A DNA stretch of 64,000 nt. It comes from Chitinophaga alhagiae (GTDB lineage: Bacteria > Bacteroidota > Bacteroidia > Chitinophagales > Chitinophagaceae). Made by a program: the position numbers and the translations under genes. Below the pieces are notes generated by a model that had not been told where the DNA came from, searched no databases, and worked only from the letters and a program-made list of their open reading frames with translations. Location of the stretch: positions 352,942 through 416,941 of the forward strand of contig NZ_QXMH01000004.1 of NCBI RefSeq assembly GCF_003568665.1, in the 5' to 3' direction. Positions 8,617-17,694 of the stretch are shown here, piece by piece (positions within the stretch are counted from its first letter, which is position 1; each line of letters opens with the position of its first letter).

Positions 8617-9364
8617 CGGCTTCTATTTCGCCATACCGGCCTGTAATACCCAGCTCTATCCCAATGGCCAATACCAGGGACTCGCCCCTGGCGGCTCCCT
8701 TGTCCAGCTGCAGGGTGATCTCTACTGGCCCGGAGGCGGCGCCGGTGTGCTGCCATTCCGTAATGCGGTATTGCTGGTGCGCCCTGTCTACCGCTACCGG
8801 CTGAAACTTTGTACCGTTATACCGCACATCGCCCGCTTTTCCGAGCGAGACCAGGAAGCGGACAAAAGGCGCATTCCAGGGCAGGTTGAGGCTGATGCCG
8901 GGGATCAGCCCGGGAATGGAAACAGTGGCTGTCCCCTTCTTCCGGTTGGTCTTGACCGCCAGGGGGTGCCTGAACAGATTGTCAAAAGGCATTTCCGCGT
9001 TGAAGTCGAACCCGGCCAGCATGCCGCCGTGGCGGGACAGGCTAATGCCCCGCTGACCTCTTTTGCTGGTTTTGTCCAGCAGCTGCATTTGCTTGCCTAC
9101 GCTGTTCAGCGCGCCGGTGAAACGAAGGTCTCCCAGGTGATTGACCAGGAATACCGCGTTCCTGATGCCCCTGGTCAGCATGGTGCAGGCCTTGAACTCG
9201 GCATTGTTTTCCCGGGTACGGGCAAACCTGGGCGAAGTATTGACCTGCTCCCTGGAAGGACCGCCCTTGCGCCGGACTACCAGTTTGTCTACGCCGCGCA
9301 TTTTGTACACGCTGAAATTGCCGAAGTTGCCGGAAAAGTCGAAAGGACCATTAAGTTTTGCCAT
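8576..9364 (-). CDS. Conserved hypothetical protein
   Basis: This frame encodes 262 residues with no signal peptide or membrane helix. It starts MAKLNGPFDFSGNFGNFSVY and holds many basic residues in its first 60 positions (RRKGGPSREQV, RFARTRENN). A glycine-rich beta-type second half is followed by a C-terminal tail rich in alanine. I do not recognise a domain. Its codon use matches its neighbours, and I prefer it over the slightly longer frame on the other strand (8519-9391), which lacks protein-like composition. It stands alone, about 230 bases upstream of glgA on the same strand, and its stop lies in a 54-bp duplication. Confidence 0.7.
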   Translation of the reverse strand: MAKLNGPFDFSGNFGNFSVYKMRGVDKLVVRRKGGPSREQVNTSPRFARTRENNAEFKACTMLTRGIRNAVFLVNHLGDLRFTGALNSVGKQMQLLDKTSKRGQRGISLSRHGGMLAGFDFNAEMPFDNLFRHPLAVKTNRKKGTATVSIPGLIPGISLNLPWNAPFVRFLVSLGKAGDVRYNGTKFQPVAVDRAHQQYRITEWQHTGAASGPVEITLQLDKGAARGESLVLAIGIELGITGRYGEIEAAARAGAAKILAVF

Positions 9365-9681
9365 AGATGGTTGGTGGTTTTAAGGTGTTAACAATGTGGT
9401 TACAGTTAGGTCCTATTCAAGTTACAATACCGTAAATATAAGGAAAACCATTAGTTCAGCCATGGATAAGCTACCTCTATATAGAGATGACTTATCCACG
9501 GAATATCCCTGGCTTATGGGTATGATATGGGTAAGATATCCTATCTGTAAACCGCCAGGGGCGGCACTTTGGGCTTAGGGCAATTATTGGTGTGGAATGA
9601 AGCAGGAAAACACATACTTGCTGGTGCGATTTGCATTGGTCGAATGCCTATTTTTGCCGGCAAAAGAATATCATTTAGTGT
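9365..9681. promoter_or_regulatory. Intergenic region holding a 40-bp near-perfect palindrome (9461-9500)
   Basis: The two 20-base arms match at 17 positions when folded. The inner core is CTCTATATAGAG and the outer arms are TGGATAAG and CTTATCCA. Such a symmetric site could bind a dimeric regulator or form a cruciform. Just downstream is a direct repeat of TATGGGTA spaced by three bases. A TATTTTTG word at 9649-9656 fits the Bacteroidota -7 consensus for the small ORF that follows, but the spacing to the nearest TTTG (15 bases) is short. Confidence 0.5.
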
Positions 9682-9840
9682 ATGAAAACTAAAGGACATA
9701 AAACAGAAAAACCGGTGAAAGTATCGGACCAAGAACTACTGTCTTTAGTTGCAGAAAAACTGAAAGGCAGGGTATTGTTCCCGGAAAGTCATGCAAGGGC
9801 CAAAGCGTTTCTCAGGAACATGACCATCGCAATAAAATAA
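9682..9840 (+). CDS. Possible small protein of 52 residues
   Basis: ATG at 9682 opens a 52-codon frame ending TAA at 9840. The product is basic and probably helical, with segments SDQELLSLVAEKLKG, VLFPESHARAKAFL and a C-terminal TIAIK. It has a clean start and stop, protein-like composition and a promoter-like TATTTTTG about 25 bases before the start. I recognise no domain. It lies just upstream of the MITE-like element. Coding status rests on composition alone. Confidence 0.45.
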   Translation: MKTKGHKTEKPVKVSDQELLSLVAEKLKGRVLFPESHARAKAFLRNMTIAIK

Positions 9841-9862
9841 TGTCTTTACACTAATTGGATAA

Positions 9863-9974
9863 AAGGGGCCGTCTCAAAAGTAATTTGATGGCCCCGAGAA
9901 TCACGTAAACGAAAAATCTCTCCATCAGGTACCCGAATAAGATCAGGTAAAAATTACTTTTGAGACGGCCCCTT
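9863..9974. mobile_element. Short MITE-like element with 24-bp perfect terminal inverted repeats
   Basis: The ends are AAGGGGCCGTCTCAAAAG (continuing to 24 bases) at 9863-9886 and its exact complement at 9951-9974, enclosing about 64 bases with no reading frame. GGGGCCGTCTCAAAAG-type ends resemble the termini of IS elements common in Bacteroidota, so this is probably a non-autonomous derivative. I see no clear target duplication. A long-stem terminator is the other reading, but the 64-base loop argues against it. Confidence 0.65.
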
Positions 9975-10025
9975 CTTTGTTAAAGGCCGTTCCCATCCCA
10001 CCCGCAGATTCCCTACCTTCACAGC

Positions 10026-10928
10026 ATGGACTTTGGACGAGTAGACGCCGAACTGCTGAACAACATTGATTTCAAGCTCTCCGCGGAGCCGGTTTTCAAC
10101 AAGGCCGCCCTGCCGGGCCGCCCCGCCAAGGCACCGGCCGTATACCTGGGCTGCGCCAAGTGGGGCCGTAAGGAATGGGTGGGCAAAATATACCCGAAAG
10201 GCACGCGTGACAAGGATTTCCTGCAGGAATACGTCAAACACTACAACAGCATAGAGCTGAACGCCACCCACTACCACGTAGACCCGTCCCTGCTGCGGAA
10301 ATGGGCCGCCACCACGGCGGGGCGCCATTTCAGGTACTGCCCCAAGGTCCCGCAGTCTATCAGCCATTACAGCCAGCTGACCAACGCCACCGAAGCCACC
10401 ACGGCCTTCCTCAGTGAAATACTGGCCTTCGGGGAGCAGCTGGGGCCTGTTTTCCTGCAGCTGAGCGATAAATTCGGCCCCTCCCGTAAAAGCAACCTGT
10501 TCAACTACCTGGCCTCCCTGCCGCAAGACCTCCGTTTTTACGTGGAGGTGCGGCATCCTGACTGGTTTGCAGACCCCGTTCACAGCCGGGAGCTGTTCCA
10601 GACCCTGCGCAACCTGGGCATGGGAGCGGTGATCACCGATACGGCGGAGCGGCGGGATTGCGCCCATATGCACCTGCCCGTTGCCGGCGCTTTTATCCGG
10701 TTTGTGGGCAACAGCCTGCACCCTACAGACCATACCCGGGTAGACGACTGGGTGAACCGCCTCCAGTACTGGCTGGAGCACGGGCTGGAAGAGCTGTATT
10801 TTTTCATGCATATGCACGACGAGGCTTTTTCCCCGGAACTGACCGTATACCTCGTAGACCAGCTGAATGCCCGCTGCGGGCTGGGTTTGGCCAAACCCGT
10901 GTTCGTAAATAATAATACCCTCTTTTAA
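10026..10928 (+). CDS. DUF72 (YecE-like) family protein
   Basis: The 300-residue product has the DUF72 features of a TIM-barrel-like cytoplasmic protein: YLGCAKWGRKEW, NSIELNATHYH, FRYCPKVPQSISH, LGPVFLQLSDKF, FYVEVRHPDWF and FMHMHDE near the end. The biochemical role of the family is not established. The start ATG at 10026 leaves about 50 residues ahead of the conserved domain. The gene starts 52 bases after the MITE-like element and ends 30 bases before the FAD/Fe-S oxidoreductase gene, which may share its transcript. Confidence 0.9.
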   Translation: MDFGRVDAELLNNIDFKLSAEPVFNKAALPGRPAKAPAVYLGCAKWGRKEWVGKIYPKGTRDKDFLQEYVKHYNSIELNATHYHVDPSLLRKWAATTAGRHFRYCPKVPQSISHYSQLTNATEATTAFLSEILAFGEQLGPVFLQLSDKFGPSRKSNLFNYLASLPQDLRFYVEVRHPDWFADPVHSRELFQTLRNLGMGAVITDTAERRDCAHMHLPVAGAFIRFVGNSLHPTDHTRVDDWVNRLQYWLEHGLEELYFFMHMHDEAFSPELTVYLVDQLNARCGLGLAKPVFVNNNTLF

Positions 10929-10958
10929 GCTTCCTGTTTATATATTATTTTCGCGGTC

Positions 10959-13883
10959 ATGATCAAGCGTGAAATGCTGATACAACTCGGCCGGCAATTG
11001 CAGGGGGAGTTGTATTTAGATGATACAATGCGTACCCTCTATGCCACGGACGCGTCCGCCTACCGCGAAATGCCCCTGGCAGTGGCCATACCGGAAAACG
11101 AAGAAGACATTAAAACTCTGATCCGCTTTGCCCGTGAACATAAAACGTCGCTCATACCCCGTACGGCGGGCACTTCGCTGGCCGGGCAGGTGGTAGGCAA
11201 CGGCATTATCGTGGACGTATCCCGGAAGTTTACCAAAATACTGGAGATCAATACAGCAGAAGGATGGGTGCGGGTGCAGCCCGGCGTGATCCGGGACGAG
11301 CTGAACCTCTTCCTGAAACCCTACGGCTATTATTTTGGCCCGGAAACCTCCACGGCCAACCGCGCCATGATAGGCGGCATGGTGGGCAACAACTCCTGCG
11401 GCTCCAACTCCGTGGTATACGGCAGCACCCGCGAGCACCTGCTGGAAGTAAAGGCCCTCCTGAGCGACGGCTCGGAAGCCACCTTTTCAAGCCTCTCCCC
11501 TGACGAGTTCCATGCCAAATGCGAGGCCACGGATGGCAGCCTGGAAACCACCGTGTACCGCCAGGTACGCACCATCCTGGGCAACGCCGCCAACCAGGAG
11601 GAGATCCGGAAAGAGTTCCCGAAACCTTCCATCCTGCGGCGCAATACCGGCTATGCGGTAGACCTGCTGCTGGAAACGGCCCCCTTCACGGCCGGGAAGG
11701 AAGACTTTAACTTCTGCAAGCTGATAGCTGGCTCCGAAGGCACCCTCGCCTTCCTCACGGAGATCAGGCTCCATATAGATCCTCTCCCGCCAAAGGAAGC
11801 GGGGCTGATGTGCATCCACTTCCATAATGTAGACGAATCGCTCCGCGCCAACATCATTGCCATGCGGTACAAACCCAGCGCCAGCGAGCTGATAGACCAC
11901 TTCATACTGGAATGCACCAAAGACAATATTGAGCAGCGCAAGAACCGCTTTTTTGTACAGGGAGACCCCGGCGCCATACTGGTGGTGGAGTTCTCCCGCA
12001 ATACCCGCGAAGAGATCACCGAGGTTGCCGGCAAATTGCGCGGGGAGTTGCAGGCCGCCGGCCTGGGCTACCACTTTCCCCTTCTCTTCGGGGAAGACAC
12101 CAAAAAGATCTGGACGCTCCGCAAAGCGGGCCTGGGCCTGCTGAGCAACCTCCCGGGAGATGAAAAGGCCGTGCCCGTCATTGAAGATACCGCCGTGGCG
12201 GTAGAAGACCTGCCAAACTTCATTGCGGACTTCAACGGGATACTGAAAAAGTACGACCTGTTTGCCGTACACTACGCCCACGCCGGCAGCGGGGAAATAC
12301 ACCTCCGCCCTATCATCAACCTAAAAACGGTGGAAGGCAACCAGCTGTTCCGCACCATTGCGGAAGAGATAGCCACGCTGGTCAAGAAATACAACGGTTC
12401 CCTCAGCGGCGAGCATGGGGACGGGCGCCTGCGCGGCGAGTTCATTGCGCAAATGATAGGCCCCCGCAACTACGAGCTGCTGCGGCAGATCAAATACACC
12501 TGGGACCCGGAGAACATCTTCAATCCCAACAAGATCGTAGACACCCCGTCTATGAACAGCATGCTGCGCTACGAGCCGGGCAAAAAGGCCCCGGACCTGA
12601 AAACGGTGTTCCATTTTCCGCAACAGACCATTTTGCAGCACGCGGAGCAATGCAACGGCTCCGGGGACTGCCGCAAAACGCACCTGAGCGGCGGCACTAT
12701 GTGCCCCAGCTACATGGCCACCCGCAACGAGAAAGACACCACCCGCGCCAGGGCCAATATTCTCCGCGAGTTCCTGACCAACTCCACCAAGGAGAACAAA
12801 TTTGACCACGATGAGATCTACGAGGTAATGGACCTCTGCCTGGCCTGCAAGGGCTGCAAATCAGAATGCCCCAGCAACGTAGACATGGCCAAGCTGAAAA
12901 TGGAGTTCCTCCAGCATTATCACGACGCCAACGGCGTGCCCTTCCGCACCTGGCTCATCGGCCACTTCCGCATGCTGACCAGCCTGGCCGCCATTGCGCC
13001 GGGCATCTACAACTGGCTGGTAAAGACCAGCGGCCCCTCCCGCCTCATCAAACGCATCACCGGCTTTGCCATGGACCGTTCCATGCCCACGCTGGAAAAA
13101 AGAACATTGCGCAGCTGGCTGAAGGCCAACCCGCAGAACGGCAGCGGCAACGGGCGCAAAGTGTACCTTTTCTGCGACGAGTTCACCAACTATAACGATA
13201 CCTATATCGGCATCAAGGCTGTAAACCTGCTGCGTAAACTGGGGTACGAAGTAATACCCGTCAACCACCCGGAAAGCGCGCGGGCACTGCTCTCCAAAGG
13301 TTTTTTACGCAAGGCGCAAAAGATAGCGGAGAAAAACGTGCAGGTGTTCAGCGGCCTCATCACGGAAAACGCCCCGCTGATAGGCATAGAGCCTTCCGCC
13401 ATACTGGGCTTCCGCGATGAATACCCGGACCTGGTAGGAGAACCGCTGCGCGCCGCCGCCAAAGAGCTGGCGCGGCATGTGTACATGATAGATGAATTTC
13501 TTTCCCTGGAAGCGGACCTTGGCCACATTACGCCCGCCATGTTCAAACCTGGCAAACAGCATATCAAACTGCACGGGCACTGCCAGCAGAAAGCACTGTC
13601 AAGCGTATTGCATTCCAAAAAGATACTGGGCCTGCCGGAAGGTTATTCCGTGGAAGTGATCCCCTCCGGCTGCTGCGGCATGGCCGGGTCTTTCGGGTAT
13701 GAAAAGGAACACTACGACGTGTCTCAGAAGATCGGCGAGCTGGTGTTGTTCCCCGCCGTAAGGAATGCGGGCGATGGCACGCTGATAGCCGCGCCGGGCA
13801 CCAGCTGCCGCCACCAGATCAAAGACGGTACAGGCGTGCACGCCAAACACCCGGTGGAGATATTGTACGACGCATTGGCATAA
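10959..13883 (+). CDS. FAD-linked oxidoreductase fused to a 4Fe-4S / CCG-domain subunit (D-2-hydroxyacid dehydrogenase type)
   Basis: The 974-residue protein joins two modules. Residues 1 to about 500 form a PCMH-type FAD-binding domain (PRTAGTSLAGQVVGNGI, MIGGMVGNNSCGSNS, SGEHGDGRLRGEF) with the FAD-oxidase C-terminal domain. The rest is an iron-sulfur module with CNGSGDCRK, CLACKGCKSECPSN (a 4Fe-4S CxxCxxCxxxCP ligand set) and two cysteine-rich CCG-type regions (HGHCQQKAL and SGCCGMAGSFGYEKEH). This matches the YdiJ / D-lactate and D-2-hydroxyglutarate dehydrogenase group, which passes electrons to quinone or another acceptor. There is no signal peptide. The exact 2-hydroxyacid cannot be read from sequence. 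Confidence 0.92.
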   Translation: MIKREMLIQLGRQLQGELYLDDTMRTLYATDASAYREMPLAVAIPENEEDIKTLIRFAREHKTSLIPRTAGTSLAGQVVGNGIIVDVSRKFTKILEINTAEGWVRVQPGVIRDELNLFLKPYGYYFGPETSTANRAMIGGMVGNNSCGSNSVVYGSTREHLLEVKALLSDGSEATFSSLSPDEFHAKCEATDGSLETTVYRQVRTILGNAANQEEIRKEFPKPSILRRNTGYAVDLLLETAPFTAGKEDFNFCKLIAGSEGTLAFLTEIRLHIDPLPPKEAGLMCIHFHNVDESLRANIIAMRYKPSASELIDHFILECTKDNIEQRKNRFFVQGDPGAILVVEFSRNTREEITEVAGKLRGELQAAGLGYHFPLLFGEDTKKIWTLRKAGLGLLSNLPGDEKAVPVIEDTAVAVEDLPNFIADFNGILKKYDLFAVHYAHAGSGEIHLRPIINLKTVEGNQLFRTIAEEIATLVKKYNGSLSGEHGDGRLRGEFIAQMIGPRNYELLRQIKYTWDPENIFNPNKIVDTPSMNSMLRYEPGKKAPDLKTVFHFPQQTILQHAEQCNGSGDCRKTHLSGGTMCPSYMATRNEKDTTRARANILREFLTNSTKENKFDHDEIYEVMDLCLACKGCKSECPSNVDMAKLKMEFLQHYHDANGVPFRTWLIGHFRMLTSLAAIAPGIYNWLVKTSGPSRLIKRITGFAMDRSMPTLEKRTLRSWLKANPQNGSGNGRKVYLFCDEFTNYNDTYIGIKAVNLLRKLGYEVIPVNHPESARALLSKGFLRKAQKIAEKNVQVFSGLITENAPLIGIEPSAILGFRDEYPDLVGEPLRAAAKELARHVYMIDEFLSLEADLGHITPAMFKPGKQHIKLHGHCQQKALSSVLHSKKILGLPEGYSVEVIPSGCCGMAGSFGYEKEHYDVSQKIGELVLFPAVRNAGDGTLIAAPGTSCRHQIKDGTGVHAKHPVEILYDALA

Positions 13884-13903
13884 AGCCCATAACGATACAG
13901 ACA

Positions 13904-13949
13904 GGGGCCGCCCCAAAAGCAATTTGACGGGCTTGAGAATTGCAAGCCC
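13904..13949. mobile_element. Degenerate copy of the left end of the MITE-like element
   Basis: The first 38 bases or so align without gaps to the left end of the 9863-9974 element. Most of the differences are C/T transitions, and the start is GGGGCCGCCCCAAAAG. The matching right end is absent. Its inner part also folds into a stem GGGCTTG / CAAGCCC (13929-13949), which could help end transcription of the upstream oxidoreductase gene. Confidence 0.5.
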
Positions 13950-14069
13950 CCCGCCGCGCAACCATCAATGGCGGATAGTGTCATGGCCGGCACTGAACGG
14001 GTGCCGCTGCAGACCGGCGCCATTATACCACGCGAACAAAAGCCGCCGCCTGCTGTTAGTAAACAGTGT

Positions 14070-15530
14070 ATGGACCTTTCAGCAAGCACCATTGCGGCCG
14101 CCCTGTGCATACTGGCCACCCTTCCCGGGCCGGCGCAGGCACAATCCGGCGAACTGACCCTTGAAGCATGTTTCCAGCTGGCGCGCCAGCATAATATTGC
14201 ACTGGAACAGGCCCGCCGCTCGCTGGACGCACGGCAGCACCAGCTCAAGGCCGAGCAGGCCACCTACTTCCCGAAAGTAGACCTGCTGGCGGGCTACAAC
14301 TACCTCAGCCGCCCGCTGGAGATCAACCTGCAGCAGGTGAAAGACGGTATTGTGGAAGGCTCCTCGCTGCAAAGCGTATCCGCGGCCAACACCGTGTACC
14401 GCGAAGTGACCGGCAACGACCTGCCGCAGCCCGTGCAAGACGGCATCTATAATACCTCCCGTAACATCATTGGCGCGGCATATCCCAACTACAACCCGCC
14501 GTTGAGCAAACAAAGCTACTTTACGGCCGCCCTGGGCCTGCGCCAGCCTATTTACCTGGGCGGCAAGCTGGCCACGGCGCGCAACATTGCGGCGGCGGAG
14601 CACCGGTCCGGCATCGTGAACGTGGAACTGGTGGAAAAACAGACAGATTTTGCCCTGGCCACGGCGTATATCCGTATCCTTTACATCAACTCCGTACTGC
14701 TGTCTCAAGGCCGCATTGTGACCGCTATGGAACGCAATGAACGGTATGCCGCCTCACTGGTGAGCAACGAGATCATTCCGCCCTACCAGCGCAACTGGGC
14801 TACGGTGGCGCTTACCTGGGCGCGCAGCCGCCAGCAGAACCTGCAGCTGGAAAAAGACAACGCCCTGGTGGAGCTGAAGCGGCTGCTGCAACTGCCGCAA
14901 GATACGACGCTCACCCTCACGGATACACTGCAATACCGCTCCCTGCAAAGCACCGCCCCGCCGGTGGAGTTCTGGAAAGGCAATCCCGCCTGGAAAGCGG
15001 TAGACAGCAAGATATCCCTGGCGGAAACCACCGTAAAGGCCGCCCGCTCCCTCAACCTCCCCAACATTTTCGGCATTGCCAGCCTCAACCTCTACCAGCG
15101 GGACCTGCCCGTTATCACGCCCCCGTGGCTGGTAGGCGTGGAAATGCAGTGGACGCTGTTCAGCGGCTTTTCCAACCAGCAGCGGGTGAAAGCCACCCGC
15201 ATGCTGACGGAAGAAGTGAAACTGGCCTCGGAGAACACCCGCAGCATGCTGGAAGCGGGCGCCACCGTAGTGCGCAATAAAGTGACCGTGCTGGAAAGAG
15301 ACCTGCAAGCGCTGGCGCAGGCGCGGGACCAGGCCCGGCTTACCACCGCGCAGGTGCAGGAAAGGCTGGCCAACCAGCTCTCTTCCGTGAAAGACGTGAA
15401 TGAATCGCTGGTGGTGGAAGAAGAGATCGGCAAAGCCTATTACGCCACGCTGCTGGGCTATATGCTGGCCGCAGCGGAGTATTATAACATTCTTGGAACA
15501 CCGCAACAAATCACGAGCCTTATACAATGA
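14070..15530 (+). CDS. TolC-family outer-membrane efflux protein
   Basis: The chosen ATG at 14070 gives 486 residues and a clear signal peptide (MDLSASTIAAALCILATLPGPAQAQS). The longer frame from 13968 adds 34 residues that look like untranslated leader. The mature protein has the duplicated helical OEP repeats: LTLEACFQLARQHNIALEQARRSL near the N terminus and NKVTVLERDLQALAQARDQARLT in the second half, with an RQPIYLGGKLATA strand pair between. It should form the outer-membrane channel of a tripartite exporter. Its stop overlaps the start of the HlyD gene by ATGA, so the four genes form one operon. Confidence 0.93.
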   Translation: MDLSASTIAAALCILATLPGPAQAQSGELTLEACFQLARQHNIALEQARRSLDARQHQLKAEQATYFPKVDLLAGYNYLSRPLEINLQQVKDGIVEGSSLQSVSAANTVYREVTGNDLPQPVQDGIYNTSRNIIGAAYPNYNPPLSKQSYFTAALGLRQPIYLGGKLATARNIAAAEHRSGIVNVELVEKQTDFALATAYIRILYINSVLLSQGRIVTAMERNERYAASLVSNEIIPPYQRNWATVALTWARSRQQNLQLEKDNALVELKRLLQLPQDTTLTLTDTLQYRSLQSTAPPVEFWKGNPAWKAVDSKISLAETTVKAARSLNLPNIFGIASLNLYQRDLPVITPPWLVGVEMQWTLFSGFSNQQRVKATRMLTEEVKLASENTRSMLEAGATVVRNKVTVLERDLQALAQARDQARLTTAQVQERLANQLSSVKDVNESLVVEEEIGKAYYATLLGYMLAAAEYYNILGTPQQITSLIQ

Positions 15531-16516
15531 AAAGATTTTTTTCACAATACTGGGCCTTGCTGATCCCGGTGATCATTTTGCTGATAGCCCTGCTCTTCCT
15601 GATGCGCGGCAACGGCGGCGCCAGCCGGTCTTTCATAGGCATGGTAGATGCGGAGTACGTAGACGTGGCGGCGGAGTTTCCCGGCCGGCTGGACTCGCTG
15701 CTGGTATCCCAGGGAGATACCGTAAAAGAAGGCCAGTTACTGGGCGTATTGCGCACCACGGAGATCAACGCCATCCGCCGGCAGGCCGAAGCCGCCATAG
15801 AAGCCGCCACGGCGCAGGTGAAGCTGCTGGAAAAAGGCGCGCGGCCGGAGGTGATCAAAAACGCGGGCAACCTCTACCACATAACGCAGGAGCAATATGA
15901 CCTGGCCCGCAAAACCTATGAACGCATGGAGCGCCTGTATAATGACAGCGTGATATCCGGTACGGAAAAAGACCTGATCTACTTCAAGTTCCAGGCCGCC
16001 AAAAAAGAAATGGAAATAGCCCGCCTCAACCAGGAAATGCTGGAAAAGGGCACGCAGCCGGAGATCATCCAGACGGCCACCGCCATCCTGAAACAGGCGG
16101 AAGAAGGGTATGCCCTCACCAAGGCGCTGACAGACAATACCCGCATTCATGCGCCCGCCAGCGGCATCATTTCCTCGCTGGTGATCCACCAGGGAGAGAT
16201 TGTGAGCATTGGCTACCCGATGATGACGCTGCAAAAGCCGCTTTCCTATTTCATCCGTTTCAATATCAGGCAGGATGCCGCCGCCGCCCTCCCGCTGGGC
16301 GCCAAAGCCCGGGTAAAGGTACCCGGCTGCCAGCCGGAAACGTTTGATGTGCAGGTATCTTCCGTAGCGCCCTCGCTGGAATTTGCCAACTGGGTGCCCG
16401 TAAAGGAGAAAGGGAAATTTGAACTGCGTACTTTCACCATAGCATGCAAACCCGCCGATGTGGCCGCCATTGAAGGCCTGCGGCCGGGTATGACGGCAGC
16501 CCTCATCATGCCATGA
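15527..16516 (+). CDS. HlyD-family periplasmic adaptor (membrane fusion) protein
   Basis: The 329-residue protein has one N-terminal membrane anchor (YWALLIPVIILLIALLFLM). A biotinyl-lipoyl-like half (VAAEFPGRLDSLLVSQGDTVKEGQLLG) follows, then a long coiled coil at about residues 80-190 and the returning half (IHAPASGIISSLVIHQGEIV). It links an inner-membrane transporter to TolC. It overlaps both neighbours by ATGA. Confidence 0.93.
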   Translation: MKRFFSQYWALLIPVIILLIALLFLMRGNGGASRSFIGMVDAEYVDVAAEFPGRLDSLLVSQGDTVKEGQLLGVLRTTEINAIRRQAEAAIEAATAQVKLLEKGARPEVIKNAGNLYHITQEQYDLARKTYERMERLYNDSVISGTEKDLIYFKFQAAKKEMEIARLNQEMLEKGTQPEIIQTATAILKQAEEGYALTKALTDNTRIHAPASGIISSLVIHQGEIVSIGYPMMTLQKPLSYFIRFNIRQDAAAALPLGAKARVKVPGCQPETFDVQVSSVAPSLEFANWVPVKEKGKFELRTFTIACKPADVAAIEGLRPGMTAALIMP

Positions 16517-17694
16517 TACGCGCCATTTTCCAGATCGCCCTCCGGGAATGGAAACGCATTCTCACCCGGCCAGACCATTGCCTGGTGCTGCTGGTATTGC
16601 CGCCGCTGCTCTTTTTCTTTTATGCGTACATCTATGACAAACAACAGGCGGAAGACCTGCCTGTTGCCATCTGGGACGAAGACCGCTCCCCCGTATCCAG
16701 GCAGATCACTTTCCTGCTGGAGCAAACGCCCAGCATCCGCATTACGGCTTCCGTTAACAGCCAGGATGAGCTGGAGGCGCTGATGCAGCAGCAACAGGTG
16801 ATTGGCGCCGTACATTTTCCCCGGGGCATGGAAAGGGATATCAAAAGCCGCCACCCGGTAAAGGTGCCCATTTACACCAACGCCGCCTCCCTGGTGCCCG
16901 GCAAGCTCATCAATAAAGACGCTTCCACGGTGATCATTACCGCCGCCGCGGGCGTAAACCTGCAAAAGTTCATGAAAACCGGCATGCCCGCGGGAAAGGC
17001 CATGAGCCTGGTAATGCCGGTGAGCATGACCGTGTACCCCTTGTACAACCCCACCTATAACTACCAGCACTACCTGGTGCCCGGCCTCATTACCGTGGCC
17101 CTGCAAATGATGATCATCATGGTGGCGGTGCTGCTCATCAATATGGAATGGAAAGAAGGCAGCATGAGCGAATTGCGCGCCATGGCCCGCAACCACGCCG
17201 GCGTGATCATTGCAGGTAAAACCCTGGCCCACCTGGGCGTGGCATGGGTCAACTTTGTGCTGGTGGCAGGCATCATCTTCCCGTTCTTTTCCCTGCAGCA
17301 CCCCGGTACCACGGGGCAGTTGTTTGTGCTGTACAACCTGCTGGCACTGGCCTGCACCGGCATAGGCCTGATGATCTCCGTACTGGCGGCGGACGTAATG
17401 CTGGCGCTGGACGTGGGGCTGTTCTACACCTCTCCCGCGTTTGTGTTCAGCGGCTTTACCTTTCCCCGCTGGGCCATGCCCTGGTATGACCAGTATTACG
17501 CCAGCCTGATGCCCTACACGCCGTTCCTGGACGCGTTCTTCAAAGTATATTTCATGGAGCTGCCGCTGCGGTATGCCATGCCGGAAATTACGCGGCTGCT
17601 GCTGTTTATCGGCTGCACGTTCTTTGTGGCCGTGTTCTTCCTGCAACTGAAACTGAACAAACAACAAACGTATGCCGCAACAGCAAGGATATAG
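16513..17694 (+). CDS. ABC-2 type transporter permease (first of two)
   Basis: The 393-residue protein has the ABC2_membrane_3 layout: one N-terminal helix (CLVLLVLPPLLFFFYAYIY), a large extracytoplasmic domain (about residues 45-190) that begins LPVAIWDEDRSPVSRQI, then five or so C-terminal helices from about residue 195. This is the YhhJ/YbhS type of permease linked to drug or small-molecule export. It overlaps the HlyD gene by 4 bases and the second permease gene by 23 bases. No ATPase gene lies in the operon or anywhere in this window. Confidence 0.9.
   Translation: MIRAIFQIALREWKRILTRPDHCLVLLVLPPLLFFFYAYIYDKQQAEDLPVAIWDEDRSPVSRQITFLLEQTPSIRITASVNSQDELEALMQQQQVIGAVHFPRGMERDIKSRHPVKVPIYTNAASLVPGKLINKDASTVIITAAAGVNLQKFMKTGMPAGKAMSLVMPVSMTVYPLYNPTYNYQHYLVPGLITVALQMMIIMVAVLLINMEWKEGSMSELRAMARNHAGVIIAGKTLAHLGVAWVNFVLVAGIIFPFFSLQHPGTTGQLFVLYNLLALACTGIGLMISVLAADVMLALDVGLFYTSPAFVFSGFTFPRWAMPWYDQYYASLMPYTPFLDAFFKVYFMELPLRYAMPEITRLLLFIGCTFFVAVFFLQLKLNKQQTYAATARI

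Noticed and set aside
8367..8756. A leftward 129-codon frame crossing the 54-bp repeats
   Set aside because: It overlaps the hypothetical gene in another phase and its protein-like part is only the repeated segment read twice.
8519..9391. A rightward frame of 290 codons opposite the hypothetical gene at 8576-9364
   Set aside because: Its composition is less protein-like and it would begin inside the 54-bp repeats. The leftward frame has the better start and amino-acid make-up, although neither has a known domain.
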